Source: Schistocerca nitens
Lineage: Eukaryota; Arthropoda; Insecta; Orthoptera; Acrididae
Assembly (NCBI RefSeq): GCF_023898315.1
Contig: NC_064616.1
Span: 708,627,389 to 708,691,388, forward strand
Length of the DNA stretch: 64,000 nt
Direction of reading: 5' to 3'
A program made the position numbers and the translations under genes. Positions 55,701-64,000 of this stretch are shown here, piece by piece (the stretch's first letter is position 1; each line of letters opens with the position of its first letter). The notes under the pieces are model-generated. The model had not been told where the DNA came from. It ran no database searches and saw only the letters and a program-made list of their open reading frames with translations.

Positions 55701-56196
55701 GAATGCCACCACCCTTGATACTAACGTGCAATCTGCATGGTACGTAACTGTTAATGGGAAACAGTTGTGCCAGTCCCGCCTACATCACATCCACCAAGCT
55801 GATTCACCCTTGTGTGCCACATGCCAAGTGATTGACACGGATGAACATCGTTTCGAATGCGGGTCGGCAAAGGACGTTTGGTATTTGGTGCGTCAGATAT
55901 TGGCTTTTCTCACACGCACGACTCCCGACAGGATAACTACCCGATCACTTCTTTTCCCCGATCAGATTTATTTCCCAAGAGCAAAAACGAACTCTGTGAC
56001 GTGGATCAGCGGCCACGCTGTTCACTACCTCTTCGGTAATGGCGAAAAGACAGTACCCGATTTTTGGTATTATCTCAACGAACGACATAGTGCGATCGTC
56101 AAGAACCCTAAATATAGGCAATATTTTTCTAATTTTCTTTGGAGCGCATTCCATAATCCGCCTCGCAGCTGGATTATCGATGGCATGAGAAGATAA
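52759..56196 (+). CDS. LINE ORF2: AP-endonuclease and reverse transcriptase, intact
   Basis: 1,145 codons without a stop, the only long intact frame in the window. AP-endonuclease, residues about 35-250: TININN (N39/N41), LLQEVY (E68), NIYAPSG (Y129), MGGDFN (D164, N166), SRIDRIYIS (D219) and SDHE (D243, H244). RT, about 470-760: SPGPDGLPLEFY, YRPLTLLNSDLKI, SLDFSQAFDRVDH (D610), RQSCPLS (S670 where Gly is usual) and AYADDLILL (Y708-D711). A C-x2-C-x7-H-x3-C zinc motif lies at 1019-1034. The EN-RT-zinc order and the LLNSDLKI text point to the L1/Tx1 group; the clade is inferred. No ATG occurs before codon 43 (52885), which lies beyond N39/N41, so initiation is unclear. It would nick target DNA and copy the element's RNA. 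Confidence 0.93.
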   Translation: MTTAVSSASVGPPLPPTPGLLHNPVAGLADQTYRLATININNMRARHKLKMLQDLLNAADIDIALLQEVYVTDFKGPYGYTTWVSHASANGSGVAILLREGISAEVVEYLPDARGMALTIQGVKLINIYAPSGSGRRRERSTFFAHTITPLFMGRQDALIMGGDFNCSQAPKDQLPHHSPCAELTTIINNLQLVDSWEHVCGDRPGFTHYTSHSSSRIDRIYISRSIAVGTRAAEVWPTAFSDHEAYICAITLGRQKVWHSRGLWKLNVAHLASQECRRLIENTWDSCSRRRGTYRSTLSWWLLCAKPALRKTLIGYGRDVAAWKRHTMDFYYSILRECTTLPYSPARQVTVNRAKAQIIRLTRCHLEGAIVRARTQDRVAQEEPSMYHVIAERRRRRRTLIQAITTEDGRRLDTQRDIGNALHAHYTRLYSEHRHPPEVIAEVSQLTYGSISPTAAADLTADVTEEEIIEAIQAGAAHKSPGPDGLPLEFYRTYQQLLAPAWTDICRDLMSPTTQIPGAFLEGLIVPIHKPRSGSRISDYRPLTLLNSDLKIFTRLLAARLKRSVRCVVSQDQASLGGDHNIRTALCRYIDMIALAKARQLPGVLASLDFSQAFDRVDHTFLMEVLRHMGYPDVIVNVLMRLLRGVTSKVLYNGRLTPPIQIQRSVRQSCPLSAILYALVLEPLLCGLRQRLTGISLGGHTFCCTAYADDLILLLRNNDEVRAALAWVATYGAASGSHLNLHKSHALSIGRGLPDESVAPLRISDTIRCLGIDFTSDMKRSTALNYRRLLNQMRAGISDHRLRHLDLLQRTRYANVYLASRIPHFAQILPVPPTLAHRMLAVLGSFVNTGMLFKIRYESLTLPRSRGGLGLCHVQNRAKALFVSCHLQLWRRSPTCLTSLLLEALRPISLAPPVMISDIPAPFFYISQFFLELSYIRTALLPTRLMMTRAVYAAMQMNRTPNVIESKHPNTKWRAVWQAVNATTLDTNVQSAWYVTVNGKQLCQSRLHHIHQADSPLCATCQVIDTDEHRFECGSAKDVWYLVRQILAFLTRTTPDRITTRSLLFPDQIYFPRAKTNSVTWISGHAVHYLFGNGEKTVPDFWYYLNERHSAIVKNPKYRQYFSNFLWSAFHNPPRSWIIDGMRR

Positions 56197-56501
56197 ACAT
56201 AGCACCTCTTCCCAGTTCCATTTTTTATGAGATTGGACAAACAACGGAAACAACACAGCAACGAGAACACAGTCATCGAAAAATTCGCAGCGGGCTATAG
56301 TATGCAGCATCCTTTGTCGTAACGGGACGACTTCCTATTATTCTGTTTATGTAGCCGAAGAGGAACGGCCTTCCTTTTATCCATTTGTATAAAAATAAAA
56401 AAATAAAAATAAAAAAAGCAGAAAAACAAACCTTCCAAAATCATTTTTTCCATTTTTTCATTTTTGTTCAAAAAAAAGTGGCCGTAAAAAAAATAAAAAA
56501 A
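56197..56501 (+). other. LINE 3' region and A-rich tail
   Basis: About 200 bases of 3' sequence, then A-rich repeats with AAATAAAAATAAAAAAAG. The phrase AAAAGTGGCCGTAAAAAAAA (56474-56493) precedes the final A run. Its AGTGGC repeats the first bases of the target copy that follows (AGTGGCTAATGCC, 56502). Confidence 0.8.
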
Positions 56502-57654
56502 AGTGGCTAATGCCACTGCCTAGTAAGCAGGAGACCCAGGTTCGATTCCCGGCCTTGTTATACATTTTCACTCTCCACTTCAATCTATATACATAAAATC
56601 ATACTGTAAAATAGTATAGGCGGTCGCTGACGCTGTGTGGAAAACTGCAGTTGTTGACTAGTGCGGACATTTAATAAACAACCATCAGACCACTTGAAAT
56701 GTAAATGTAAATTTGTGAATTTCATGAAACCTAAAAATGTTGTATCCGTTGAACAGGTTATTACTGACTCACAACTTGAGCCTGTGATGTTACGCACAAA
56801 CCTCGAAGTAACAAAGTGCAAACAACAGCTCGGTTCAGCACCCGGAAGTACAGCATTCATGTGCAGAGAACTCAAGCTGAACGATCTCATAAGCTCAGTT
56901 AAGTTAATCAAGTGAAAGACTTCGATTTACTGATAAGATTTTGAAAGACTAGTTTTTTCACGATATACGTAGCTTGCAAGACACAGTTTCAGGGTGACAA
57001 TTATTGAACTATATGAAAAAAAAAAACGTAAATTAGTTACAAACTACGGGGTGCACACATTTTATTCGACATTTAAACGTCACTACAGATACTCGGATTT
57101 ATGTTATAACAAGTTCGATATGCCTTCCATCATTGCTGATGATGTGGCGCAGACGTATAGCGAAATTCTGCATGAGACGCCGAAGTGTCCGAATATCGAT
57201 GCTGTCGATCACCTCCCACACAGTCACCCATTGAGGATGAAGAGACTTCTCGATAGCGAAATGCGGATTCTTAGCCCTCCAAATGCGCCAATTTTGCTTA
57301 CTGACAAACCCATCTTAATGAAAATGGGCTTCGTCCCTAAACCAAACCATACAGCGCATACTAATTCCCATCATGCCCCGCAGCCAACCGTGCAATTTAA
57401 CGTCCTAACACAAACCGTTCAGAAGTTATGTCGATATATATTTCATATACTTCAATAATTGTTGCCCTGTACTTTACATTACATTCCATACTTGAGAATT
57501 TTCCAATTGAGAGTGGTCCACATCAGATAGGATGATCAGGCAAGACGGAGCGAGGGGCATCGGGGGGGGGGGGGGGGGGTAGCTTTGTTTATCTGCTACA
57601 AAAGTGTAATACAAATGCAGAAACAATTGAATTGGTTGGCACTCATGTAAATCT
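56502..57654 (+). repeat. 1.15-kb direct repeat, right copy
   Basis: Second copy of 51364-52511, starting immediately after the LINE tail and running at its end into unrelated downstream sequence (GTTTAGAAATATCC). It keeps a partial tRNA-like block lacking its first part. The near identity means the duplication is recent. Confidence 0.95.
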
Positions 57655-58405
57655 GTTTAGAAATATCCAAGAACGCTCTTTCGAGCTGACAATTATGAAT
57701 AGACTCCAGTCCCCAAAGTAGTGGTTCCGTAGATATCTAGAGAATAAAATCAGATCAAATATAGCTTATACATAGGCAGATATATTCCTATGCTCTACCC
57801 GTGAAAGGTAGTGGACGCAACCACGATGTACAGTACAATAAAATTTTCCCCCTGCTGCATACTTCATAGTGATATGAATGGTATATGTAAATGTAGAGGT
57901 AGACCTTCTGTTTGTTTTGCAGACACTGAGGTAAAGTTTAAATTGAACTATTAACGCCGAGATCTGTCTTCAGAAAAATGTCATATTGTGCTGTACGTTT
58001 ATTTGCCCTTATTTGTTGTGTCATATGAACCATTAACCTAGCTGCACTGGGGTGGGTTTCTTGCTTCAAAGATACAGACAGCTGCACCGTAGGTGCAACC
58101 TCGTTTGAGGGATATCTGTGGAGAGACCAGACTAACTTATCGTTTCTGAAGAGGGCAACAGCCTTACCGGTAGTTACAGGGCAACAATCTGCATTATTGA
58201 CAGTTTAGCCTTTCAACGTTAGTCAACCTATGAACGGCTGAAAGCAAGGGGAAACTACGGCCGTTAAATTTCCCGAGTATATGCTGTTCTACTGTATGGG
58301 TTAATGATAATGGCATATTCTTAGGTAAAATATTCTGGAATTAAAACAGCTCCAATTTTGATCAACTGATGGGGAGTAATCAGGAGGATGTTGACATAAT
58401 GGATG
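57655..58405. other. No recognised feature
   Basis: Short frames only. Confidence 0.4.
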
Positions 58406-58412
58406 TTGATAT

Positions 58413-58609
58413 GTTGGCCTGGGTGGCCGAGCGGTTCTAGGCGCTTTAGTCTGAAACCGCGCGACCGCTACGGTCGCAGGTTCGAATCCTGCCTCGGGCA
58501 TGGATGTGTGTGATGTCCTTAAGTTAGTTAGATTTAAGTAGTTCCAAGTTCTAGGGGACTGATGACCTCAGAAGTTAAGTCCCATAGTGCTCAGAGCCAT
58601 TTGAACCAT
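58413..58609 (+). repeat. SINE-A (plus), 7-bp TSD
   Basis: Best-preserved head: GGCCGAGCGGTTCTAGGCGC and GGTCGCAGGTTCGAATCCTG. Flanked by TTGATAT at 58406-58412 and 58610-58616. Confidence 0.92.
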
Positions 58610-58639
58610 TTGATATTGACATTGTGGAAAATCTGGCTT

Positions 58640-59914
58640 TCTACGGGTAGAAGCTAGGAATGTTAGATTCCTTAATCGGAGAAATAAGTTAGAGAAATGA
58701 AGGCAAGAAATGGGTAGGTTGAATTAAGGTATAGAAGAAATTAGTGACGTGCGGTGGAAGGAAGAACAGGATTTCTGGTCAGGTGAGTTCAGGATAATAG
58801 CAATGTGAGTTTGCCACTATAAACAACATACTGGACGTGTTATCAAAGATAAAGTAGGAATAAAGCCAAGTCCTATCACAGTAGCTCAGTAGCTCCCCAA
58901 TGATGAAGAGATGAAATGAATAAAATATTATAAGACAGAAGAAATTATTCGGTTCGATAAGGTATATGAAAACTGAATTGTATTGGTGGACTGTAATTAA
59001 ATAGTGGGAGATCATGGACTAAGGGAAGCAAATGAAACAGAAAGCCACCTCCTATAATTTCGTAAAAAGTATAATTTGACCTTGCAAACACTTGGCTTAA
59101 GAATCAAGAAACAAGGCTGTAAACGTCAGAGACCTGAAGATTTCAGAAGGTTTCCATTATGGCACGAGAGAGAGTCCATTACTGGACTTCGAACTGCAAA
59201 ACATCACCAGTGTAGATATGAACTTCGACCATAATTTGTTACTTATCAACAGAATACAATAAGTGGAGAAATTACAAAAAGATAGGGAATTAAGATGACG
59301 AGATCTAGATAAACTGAAGGAATCACTGGTTGTTGAAAGATTGAAAAGGAGCATTAAGCGCTTATTGGTTGAAACAGGCGAAAGGAGCACATTAGAAGGT
59401 GATTGGGGCCTTTGAGAGATAAAATAGTGAATGCAGCAGCAGATTATCTAAGTAAAAAGATAAGATGCGATAGAAATCACTGGGTAACACAGGGAATATT
59501 TATTTTCACTGAAGAAATATTACATAAAAATGCAAAAAAGTGAAGCAGGCAAAAGGGAATACACATACCTAAAAAATGAAACTGACGAAAACTGCATTAT
59601 TGCAAAGGAGGAATGGCTAGAGGTTAAACACAAGCTTTCGAAGGATGCGCCGCTATCGGGAAGGTAGATGCCGTGTATAGGAACATTAAAGAAATCTTTG
59701 GAGAAAAAACCAACATGTGGACAGTATTATCGAAAGGAAAGAGGGTCTAGATGAAGTTAAGATGGGAGATATGATACTGCGAGAAGAGCTTGACAAAGCA
59801 CTGAAAGACCTAAGTCGAAACAAGGAAACTGATGTAGATGACACTCTCTCAAAATTACTGACATATTCGGGAGAGCCAGCAATCAGAAAACTATTTCACC
59901 TATTATACAAGATA
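58640..59914 (+). pseudogene. Decayed RTE-like LINE (EN and start of RT)
   Basis: Plus-strand text in broken frames: EISDVRWKEEQDFWSGEFRI-like sequence near 58738-58800, REANETES with LTLQTLGLRIKKQGCKRQ (59025-59120, endonuclease C-terminal half), then EELDKALKDLSRNKETDVDD and LSKLLTYSGEPAIRKLFHLL (59780-59910), the RT entry region. It stops where mariner J begins at 59915. The RT palm is not seen in the window and may lie beyond J, past the right edge. Confidence 0.6.
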
Positions 59915-60669
59915 CAAGAACTGCTGAAGAGTAACGTCTCCGTATAGTTAATGTAAAAACCATTAAAGATTTTTAAATACAACAAACGTTATTAACATTC
60001 TAGATCTTGGTTCTTCAAGTCTGCCTTTTTATTTCTCAACATTATCGCCATGGCGACGAACATATTTCTCCTAACGAGGGACCAGTTTCTTGATACCGTC
60101 ACTTTAAAATGTCTGACTTTGTTAACACAGGCACAAACACACATCTGGTTACACCGATTCTCCACTATCAAAGCGAAATTCTCGAAGGTGCTCTTTAAGT
60201 TTTTTAAATGTATGAAAACTGGATGGGGCAAGTCGGGACTGTGTAGAGGATGATGGATGACAGTGAACCCAAGGTCTCGAATTGTTGCAGATGTCGCAGC
60301 ACTCGTATGTAGTCTGGTACTGCCATGCTGAAGGAGACGATGCTATATGTGCGCGCTAACTCTTCGAATACGAAACTCGATTACAGCGCACGGTTTCTGG
60401 GCGCCGACATTCACTGACAGAAAAAAGTCACAACACCAAACAGTAATTAATGTAGAGCAATGAAATTTGGGGAAAACATTTGTCTACGTAACATATTTAT
60501 GTGCTTAACATTGCAAGTTCGTCGGTTAATGTAAGGTTGACATAAGCTACTGCAAATGTGAAATTCTGGTACATTAATAACCTTTGTATCCGCCAGAATG
60601 TTGAATGCAACCATGCAGAGGTGGATGCACTGTGTTGTACAGGTGCCGGATGTCAGTTTGTGGGATATA

Positions 60670-62091
60670 CACTCCTGGAAATTGAAATAAGAACACCGTG
60701 AATTCATTGTCCCAGGAAGGGGAAACTTTATTGACACATTCCTGGGGTCAGATACATCACATGATCACACTGACAGAACCACAGGCACATAGACACAGGC
60801 AACAGAGCATGCACAATGTCGGCACTAGTACAGTGTATATCCACCTTTCGCAGCAATGCAGGCTGCTATTCTCCCATGGAGACGATCGTAGAGATGCTGG
60901 ATGTAGTCCTGTGGAACGGCTTGCCATGCCATTTCCACCTGGCGCCTCAGTTGGACCAGCGTTCGTGCTGGACGTGCAGACCGCGTGAGACGACGCTTCA
61001 TCCAGTCCCAAACATGCTCAATGGGGGACAGATCCGGAGATCTTGCTGGCCAGGGTAGTTGACTTACACCTTCTAGAGCACGTTGGGTGGCACGGGATAC
61101 ATGCGGACGTGCATTGTCCTGTTGGAACAGCAAGTTCCCTTGCCGGTCTAGGAATGGTAGAACGATGGGTTCGATGACGGTTTGGATGTACCGTGCACTA
61201 TTCAGTGTCCCCTCGACGATCACCAGTGGTGTACGGCCAGTGTAGGAGATCGCTCCCCACACCATGATGCCGGGTGTTGGCCCTGTGTGCCTCGGTCGTA
61301 TGCAGTCCTGATTGTGGCGCTCACCTGCACGGCGCCAAACACGCATACGACTATCATTGGCACCAAGGCAGAAGCGACTCTCATCGCTGAAGACGACACG
61401 TCTCCATTCGTCCCTCCATTCACGCCTGTCGCGACACCACTGGAGGCGGGCTGCACGATGTTGGGGCGTGAGTGGAAGACGGCCTAACGGTGTGCAGGAC
61501 CATAGCCCAGCTTCATGGAGACGGTTGCGAATGGTCCTCGCCGATACCCCAGGAGCAACAGTGTCCCTAATTTGCTGGGAAGTGGCGGTGCGGTCCCCTA
61601 CGGCACTGCGTAGGATCCTACGGTCTTGGCGTGCATCCGTGCGTCGCTGCGGTCCGGTCCCAGGTCGACGGGCACGTGCACCTTCCGCCGACCACTGGCG
61701 ACAACATCGATGTACTGTGGAGACCTCACGCCCCACGTGTTAAGCAATTCGGCGGTACGCCCACCCGGCCTCCCGCATGCCCACTATACGCCCTCGCTCA
61801 AAGTCCGTCAACTGCACATACGGTTCACGTCCACGCTGTCGCGGCATGCTACCAGTGTTAAAGACTGCGATGGAGCTCCGTATGCCACGGCAAACTGGCT
61901 GACACTGACGGCGGCGGTGCACAAATGCTGCGCAGCTAGAGCCATTCGACGGCCAACACCGCGGTTCCTGGTGTGTCCGCTGTGCCGTGCGTGTGATCAT
62001 TGCTTGTACAGCCCTCTCGCAGTGTCCGGAGCAAGTATGGTGGGTCTGACACACCGGTGTCAATGTGTTCTTTTTTCCATTTCCAGGAGTG
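60670..62091 (-). mobile_element. Tc1-like element D
   Basis: TIRs CACTCCTGGAAATTGAAATA with AGAACAC (right end slightly diverged); TA duplications at 60668-60669 and 62092-62093; 1,422 bp. E continues across it without loss: GTCAGTTTGTGGGA on the left joins GTTCCATGTCTATTGCAC on the right. Confidence 0.95.
60825..61847 (-). pseudogene. Tc1 transposase (D), one in-frame stop, catalytic triad intact
   Basis: The ATG at 61847 opens MPRQRGREPYVQLTDFERGR, then GMREAGWAYRRIA and a TAA at codon 36 (61742-61740), inside the first helix-turn-helix. The same frame then runs on to residue 340. The second DNA-binding unit (TSQQIRDTVAPGVSARTIRN), VVFSDESRFCLG, LLFQQDNARPH and RSPDLSPIEHVWDWM are all intact, giving a full DD34E triad. 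The downstream 303-codon frame can start only at GTG and lacks the first DNA-binding unit. It is the best-preserved Tc1 gene here apart from that stop. Confidence 0.93.
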
Positions 62092-62485
62092 TAGTTCCAT
62101 GTCTATTGCACGTGTTCGGTCAGTACGCGGACGGTTAATGTTGTTTGTTAATGACGCCGGAGTTGTTGTCTCATAATGTTCCATATGTGCTCGATTGAAG
62201 ACGGATCTGGTGTTCGAGGAGGCCGAGGCAACATGTTGAATCTGTAGAACATGTTGGGTTACAACAGCGGTGTGTGGGTGAGCTTTATCCTGTTGGAAAA
62301 CACTCCTCGTGTGCTGCTCATAAGTGGCAGCGTAACAGTTCGAATCACCAGATTGATGTACAGTTTTGCAGTAAGGGTGCGTGAGATAACCACAAGAGTG
62401 CTCCAGGTGTCACACGAAATCGCACCCCAGGCAATAACTCCTAGTGTAGGTCCAGTTTGTCTAGCACACAGGAAGGTTGGTTGCA

Positions 62486-63225
62486 TATATGAAGATGGTA
62501 TCTGTTCTTTCGGACATGTCCGAAAGAACAGTTACTATCGGTAACCAGGCAGGTCTCTAGAATGAAATGATAATTAAATCAAGACCCTAAGCTGCCGACA
62601 GGCGTTGATATACATCAACGGGGACAGTTGAAAATGTGTGCCCCGACCGGGACTCGAATCCGGGATCTCCTGCTTACATGGCTCTATCCATCTGAGCCAC
62701 CGAGGGCACAGACGATAGTGCGACTGCAGAGATTTATCCCCTTGCACGCTTCCCGTGAGACCCACATTCCGAACTTAATGTCCACGCACTACATTCGTAG
62801 TACCCCTGCCCATTACACTCATTAATCGCGGACATGTCCGAAAGAACAGATACCATCTTCATATAGTTAAGGCCACTGACCTTCTTCTTCTGTGTAGATG
62901 CTCACGCATTGCCCGAACTCTTACGGAACTCTGTATGATTGTCTGCCGCGAGTAATGAGTGTAATGGTCAGCGGCACTACGAAGGTAGCGTGTGGACATT
63001 AAGTTGGAAATGTGGGTCTCACGGGGAGTGCGTGCAAGGGATAAATCCTTGCAGTCGCACTATCATCTGTGTCCCCGGTGGCTCAGATGGATGGAGCGTC
63101 TGTCATATAAGCAGGAGATCCCGGGTTCGAGTCCCGGTCGGGGCACACATTTTCAACTGTCCCCGTTGATGTATATCAAAGCCTGTCGGCAGCTTAGGGT
63201 CTTGATTTAATTTTCATTTCAGGGC
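62486..63225. mobile_element. Inverted pair of tRNA-like SINEs in Tc1 E
   Basis: The left copy (62561-62840, minus) and right copy (62945-63215, plus) are complementary over about 270 bases. Each has a tRNA-like block (GGTGGCTCAGATGGATAGAG, GGGTTCGAGTCCCGGTCGGG on the coding strand). The left copy is enclosed by a perfect 37-bp inverted repeat (62486-62522 and 62829-62865). One 7-bp flanking repeat, GGTTGCA (62479-62485 and 63226-63232), brackets the whole block. Confidence 0.8.
62503..62530. repeat. Perfect 28-bp palindrome
   Basis: TGTTCTTTCGGACA directly followed by its reverse complement, no spacer. It lies at the outer edge of the left SINE copy; half of it recurs within the partner repeat at 62829-62865. 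Confidence 0.97.
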
Positions 63226-64000
63226 GGTTGCAGGCCCGCAACTGGTCTGATTCTAACCAAGAGGCGGCAATCACCGGCACTGAGACAAAACCAGCTTTCA
63301 TCAGAAAACACAACAAATCTCCGTGCTCTCCAATGATCTCTCGCTTGATACCAATAAAGTCGCAAATGGCGGTGGTTTGTGGTCAATGGATTGCACGCAA
63401 CAGGGCGTCTGGCTCAGAGCTGTCCTTGGAGTAACGGATTTGTAACAGTTCTTTGTGTCACCGTGGTGCCGACTGCTGCTTATATCGCTGCTGCCGATGC
63501 AGTACGATGCGCCAGAGACATACGCCAAACACGATGGTCTTCCCTCTCGGTAGTGCCACGAGGCCATCTGGAGTCTCGTCTTCATGCGATCGTACATTCT
63601 CGTGACCACTGCTGCCAACAATCATGTACAGTGGCTACATTCTAGCCAAGTATTTTTGCAGTATCGTAGAAGGAAGAATCAGCTTCTCGTAGCCCTATTA
63701 CACGATCTCCTTCAAACTCAGTGAGGTGTTGATAACAGCGTCTTTGGCGCCTTAAAGGCATTCTTGACTAACATCAACTCACCACGTCCAATCTCAAAGA
63801 TAAATAACGCTCACGACCGTTAACAGCGTACATTTAAATCAAACGTGATTTGCATCCTCATAGTGGAGCTACTAGAGCCGGTCTCATGCGACCAGCTCGA
63901 AATTTTAATAGACAGTAACTTTTGTTTATGCTGCGCAATCCTTTCTTGAAGCTGCGATTTTTTTCCGTCAGTGTAGTTTCGTTAAACATTGCCATGTTAC

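Larger units (their letters stand above)
52512..56501 (+). mobile_element. Young L1/Tx1-type LINE, 5'-truncated in ORF1
   Basis: About 3,990 bases between the direct repeats. Order: ORF1 3' end, ORF2 (EN-RT), a 3' region of about 300 bases, and an A-rich tail with AATAAAAATAAAAAAAG units ending against AGTGGCTAATGCC. A 5' start inside ORF1, an intact ORF2 and an A-rich tail fit target-primed insertion of a truncated transcript. Confidence 0.9.
60412..63973 (-). mobile_element. Tc1-like element E, carrying D and a SINE pair
   Basis: TIRs CACTGACAGAAAAAAGTCAC (left) and CACTGACGGAAAAAAATCGC (right, reversed); TA after the right end (63974-63975), TT before the left. Transposase pieces on the minus strand: GPTLGVIAWGAISCDTW and VVISRTLTAKLYINLVIR at 62486-62259, and older N-terminal parts at 63233-63800. 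Removing D (60670-62091) and 62486-63232 leaves about 1.4 kb, a usual Tc1 size. All frames are broken. Confidence 0.85.
59915..64000 (-). mobile_element. mariner J, carrying Tc1 E, cut by the window edge
   Basis: From TA (59913-59914) the sequence CAAGAACTGCTGAAGAGTAA, then CGTCTCCG, matches the TIR of the mariner at 1177-1974. Reverse-strand text to 60411 matches its C-terminal coding region. After element E the final 25 bases (63976-64000) on the minus strand read GTAACATGGCAATGTTTAAC, matching 1463-1482 of the first copy. J therefore continues on the far side of E and leaves the window. Confidence 0.8.

Noticed and set aside
51364-57654. LTR retrotransposon reading of the 1.15-kb direct repeats
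   Set aside because: The interior encodes AP-endonuclease plus LINE-type RT without gag, protease, RNase H or integrase; repeats begin inside a tRNA-like block with no TG/CA ends, and the left copy is continuous with the outside flank.
58430-58501. Possible tRNA-Ser/Leu gene
   Set aside because: It is the head of SINE-A, with the standard tail and a TSD; thirteen related copies exist in the window.
62639-62711. Possible true tRNA gene on the minus strand
   Set aside because: A and B boxes are present, but the same block recurs at 63066-63146 within a longer shared repeat and the acceptor stem pairs imperfectly. It is a SINE head.
1-64000. CRISPR array, bacterial operon or integrated virus
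   Set aside because: No spaced identical short repeats, no capsid, polymerase or integrase cluster, and no run of adjacent intact genes.

Overview
The window looks like intergenic or intronic DNA from a large orthopteran genome. It most resembles a Schistocerca-type locust. That assignment rests on my memory of the very abundant tRNA-derived SINEs with a GGCTCTGAGCACTATGGGAC tail and was not checked by any search. I found no host gene I would defend, no real tRNA or rRNA gene, no CRISPR array and no bacterial or viral operon. Nearly everything recognisable is transposable-element material, mostly decayed, often nested several layers deep.

Layout. 1-9.2 kb: SINEs, a mariner remnant with long terminal inverted repeats (TIRs), an inverted-duplicated SINE with a single target-site duplication (TSD), and GT microsatellites. 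9.4-12 kb: no recognised gene. 12.0-16.1 kb: a Tc1 element (F) interrupted by a second Tc1 (A, itself holding a SINE) and by a mariner (G) with perfect 40-bp TIRs. 16.2-22.0 kb: decayed Tc1 copies, SINE clusters and inverted mariner fragments. 22.0-26.9 kb: a decayed LINE with coiled-coil, esterase-like, endonuclease and RT remnants, split by Tc1 copy B. 28.1-29.6 kb: a 5'-truncated LINE on the minus strand. 30.9-33.5 kb: an RTE-like LINE interrupted by a CR1/Jockey-like LINE. 36.7-37.6 kb: an internally deleted mariner-like element. 39.0-41.9 kb: two Tc1 A-family copies around another repeat, then a mariner relic. 43.3-47.9 kb: a minus-strand RTE-like LINE interrupted by a Tc1 and a foldback element. 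50.2-57.7 kb: an inverted tRNA-like repeat and a young L1/Tx1-type LINE with an intact 1,145-codon EN-RT frame, lying between two nearly identical 1.15-kb direct repeats. 58.4-64.0 kb: an RTE LINE entered by a mariner (J), entered by a Tc1 (E), entered by another Tc1 (D) and by an inverted pair of tRNA-like SINEs. J runs off the right edge.

The elements do not cooperate as a pathway. What can be read is insertion order (TA duplications for Tc1/mariner, 7-15 bp duplications for SINEs) and why most copies are dead (catalytic substitutions, single stops, frameshifts, lost ATGs). The locus that stands out is 50.4-57.7 kb: the LINE sits in the D-arm of a tRNA-like repeat and is flanked by duplications far longer than an ordinary LINE TSD.
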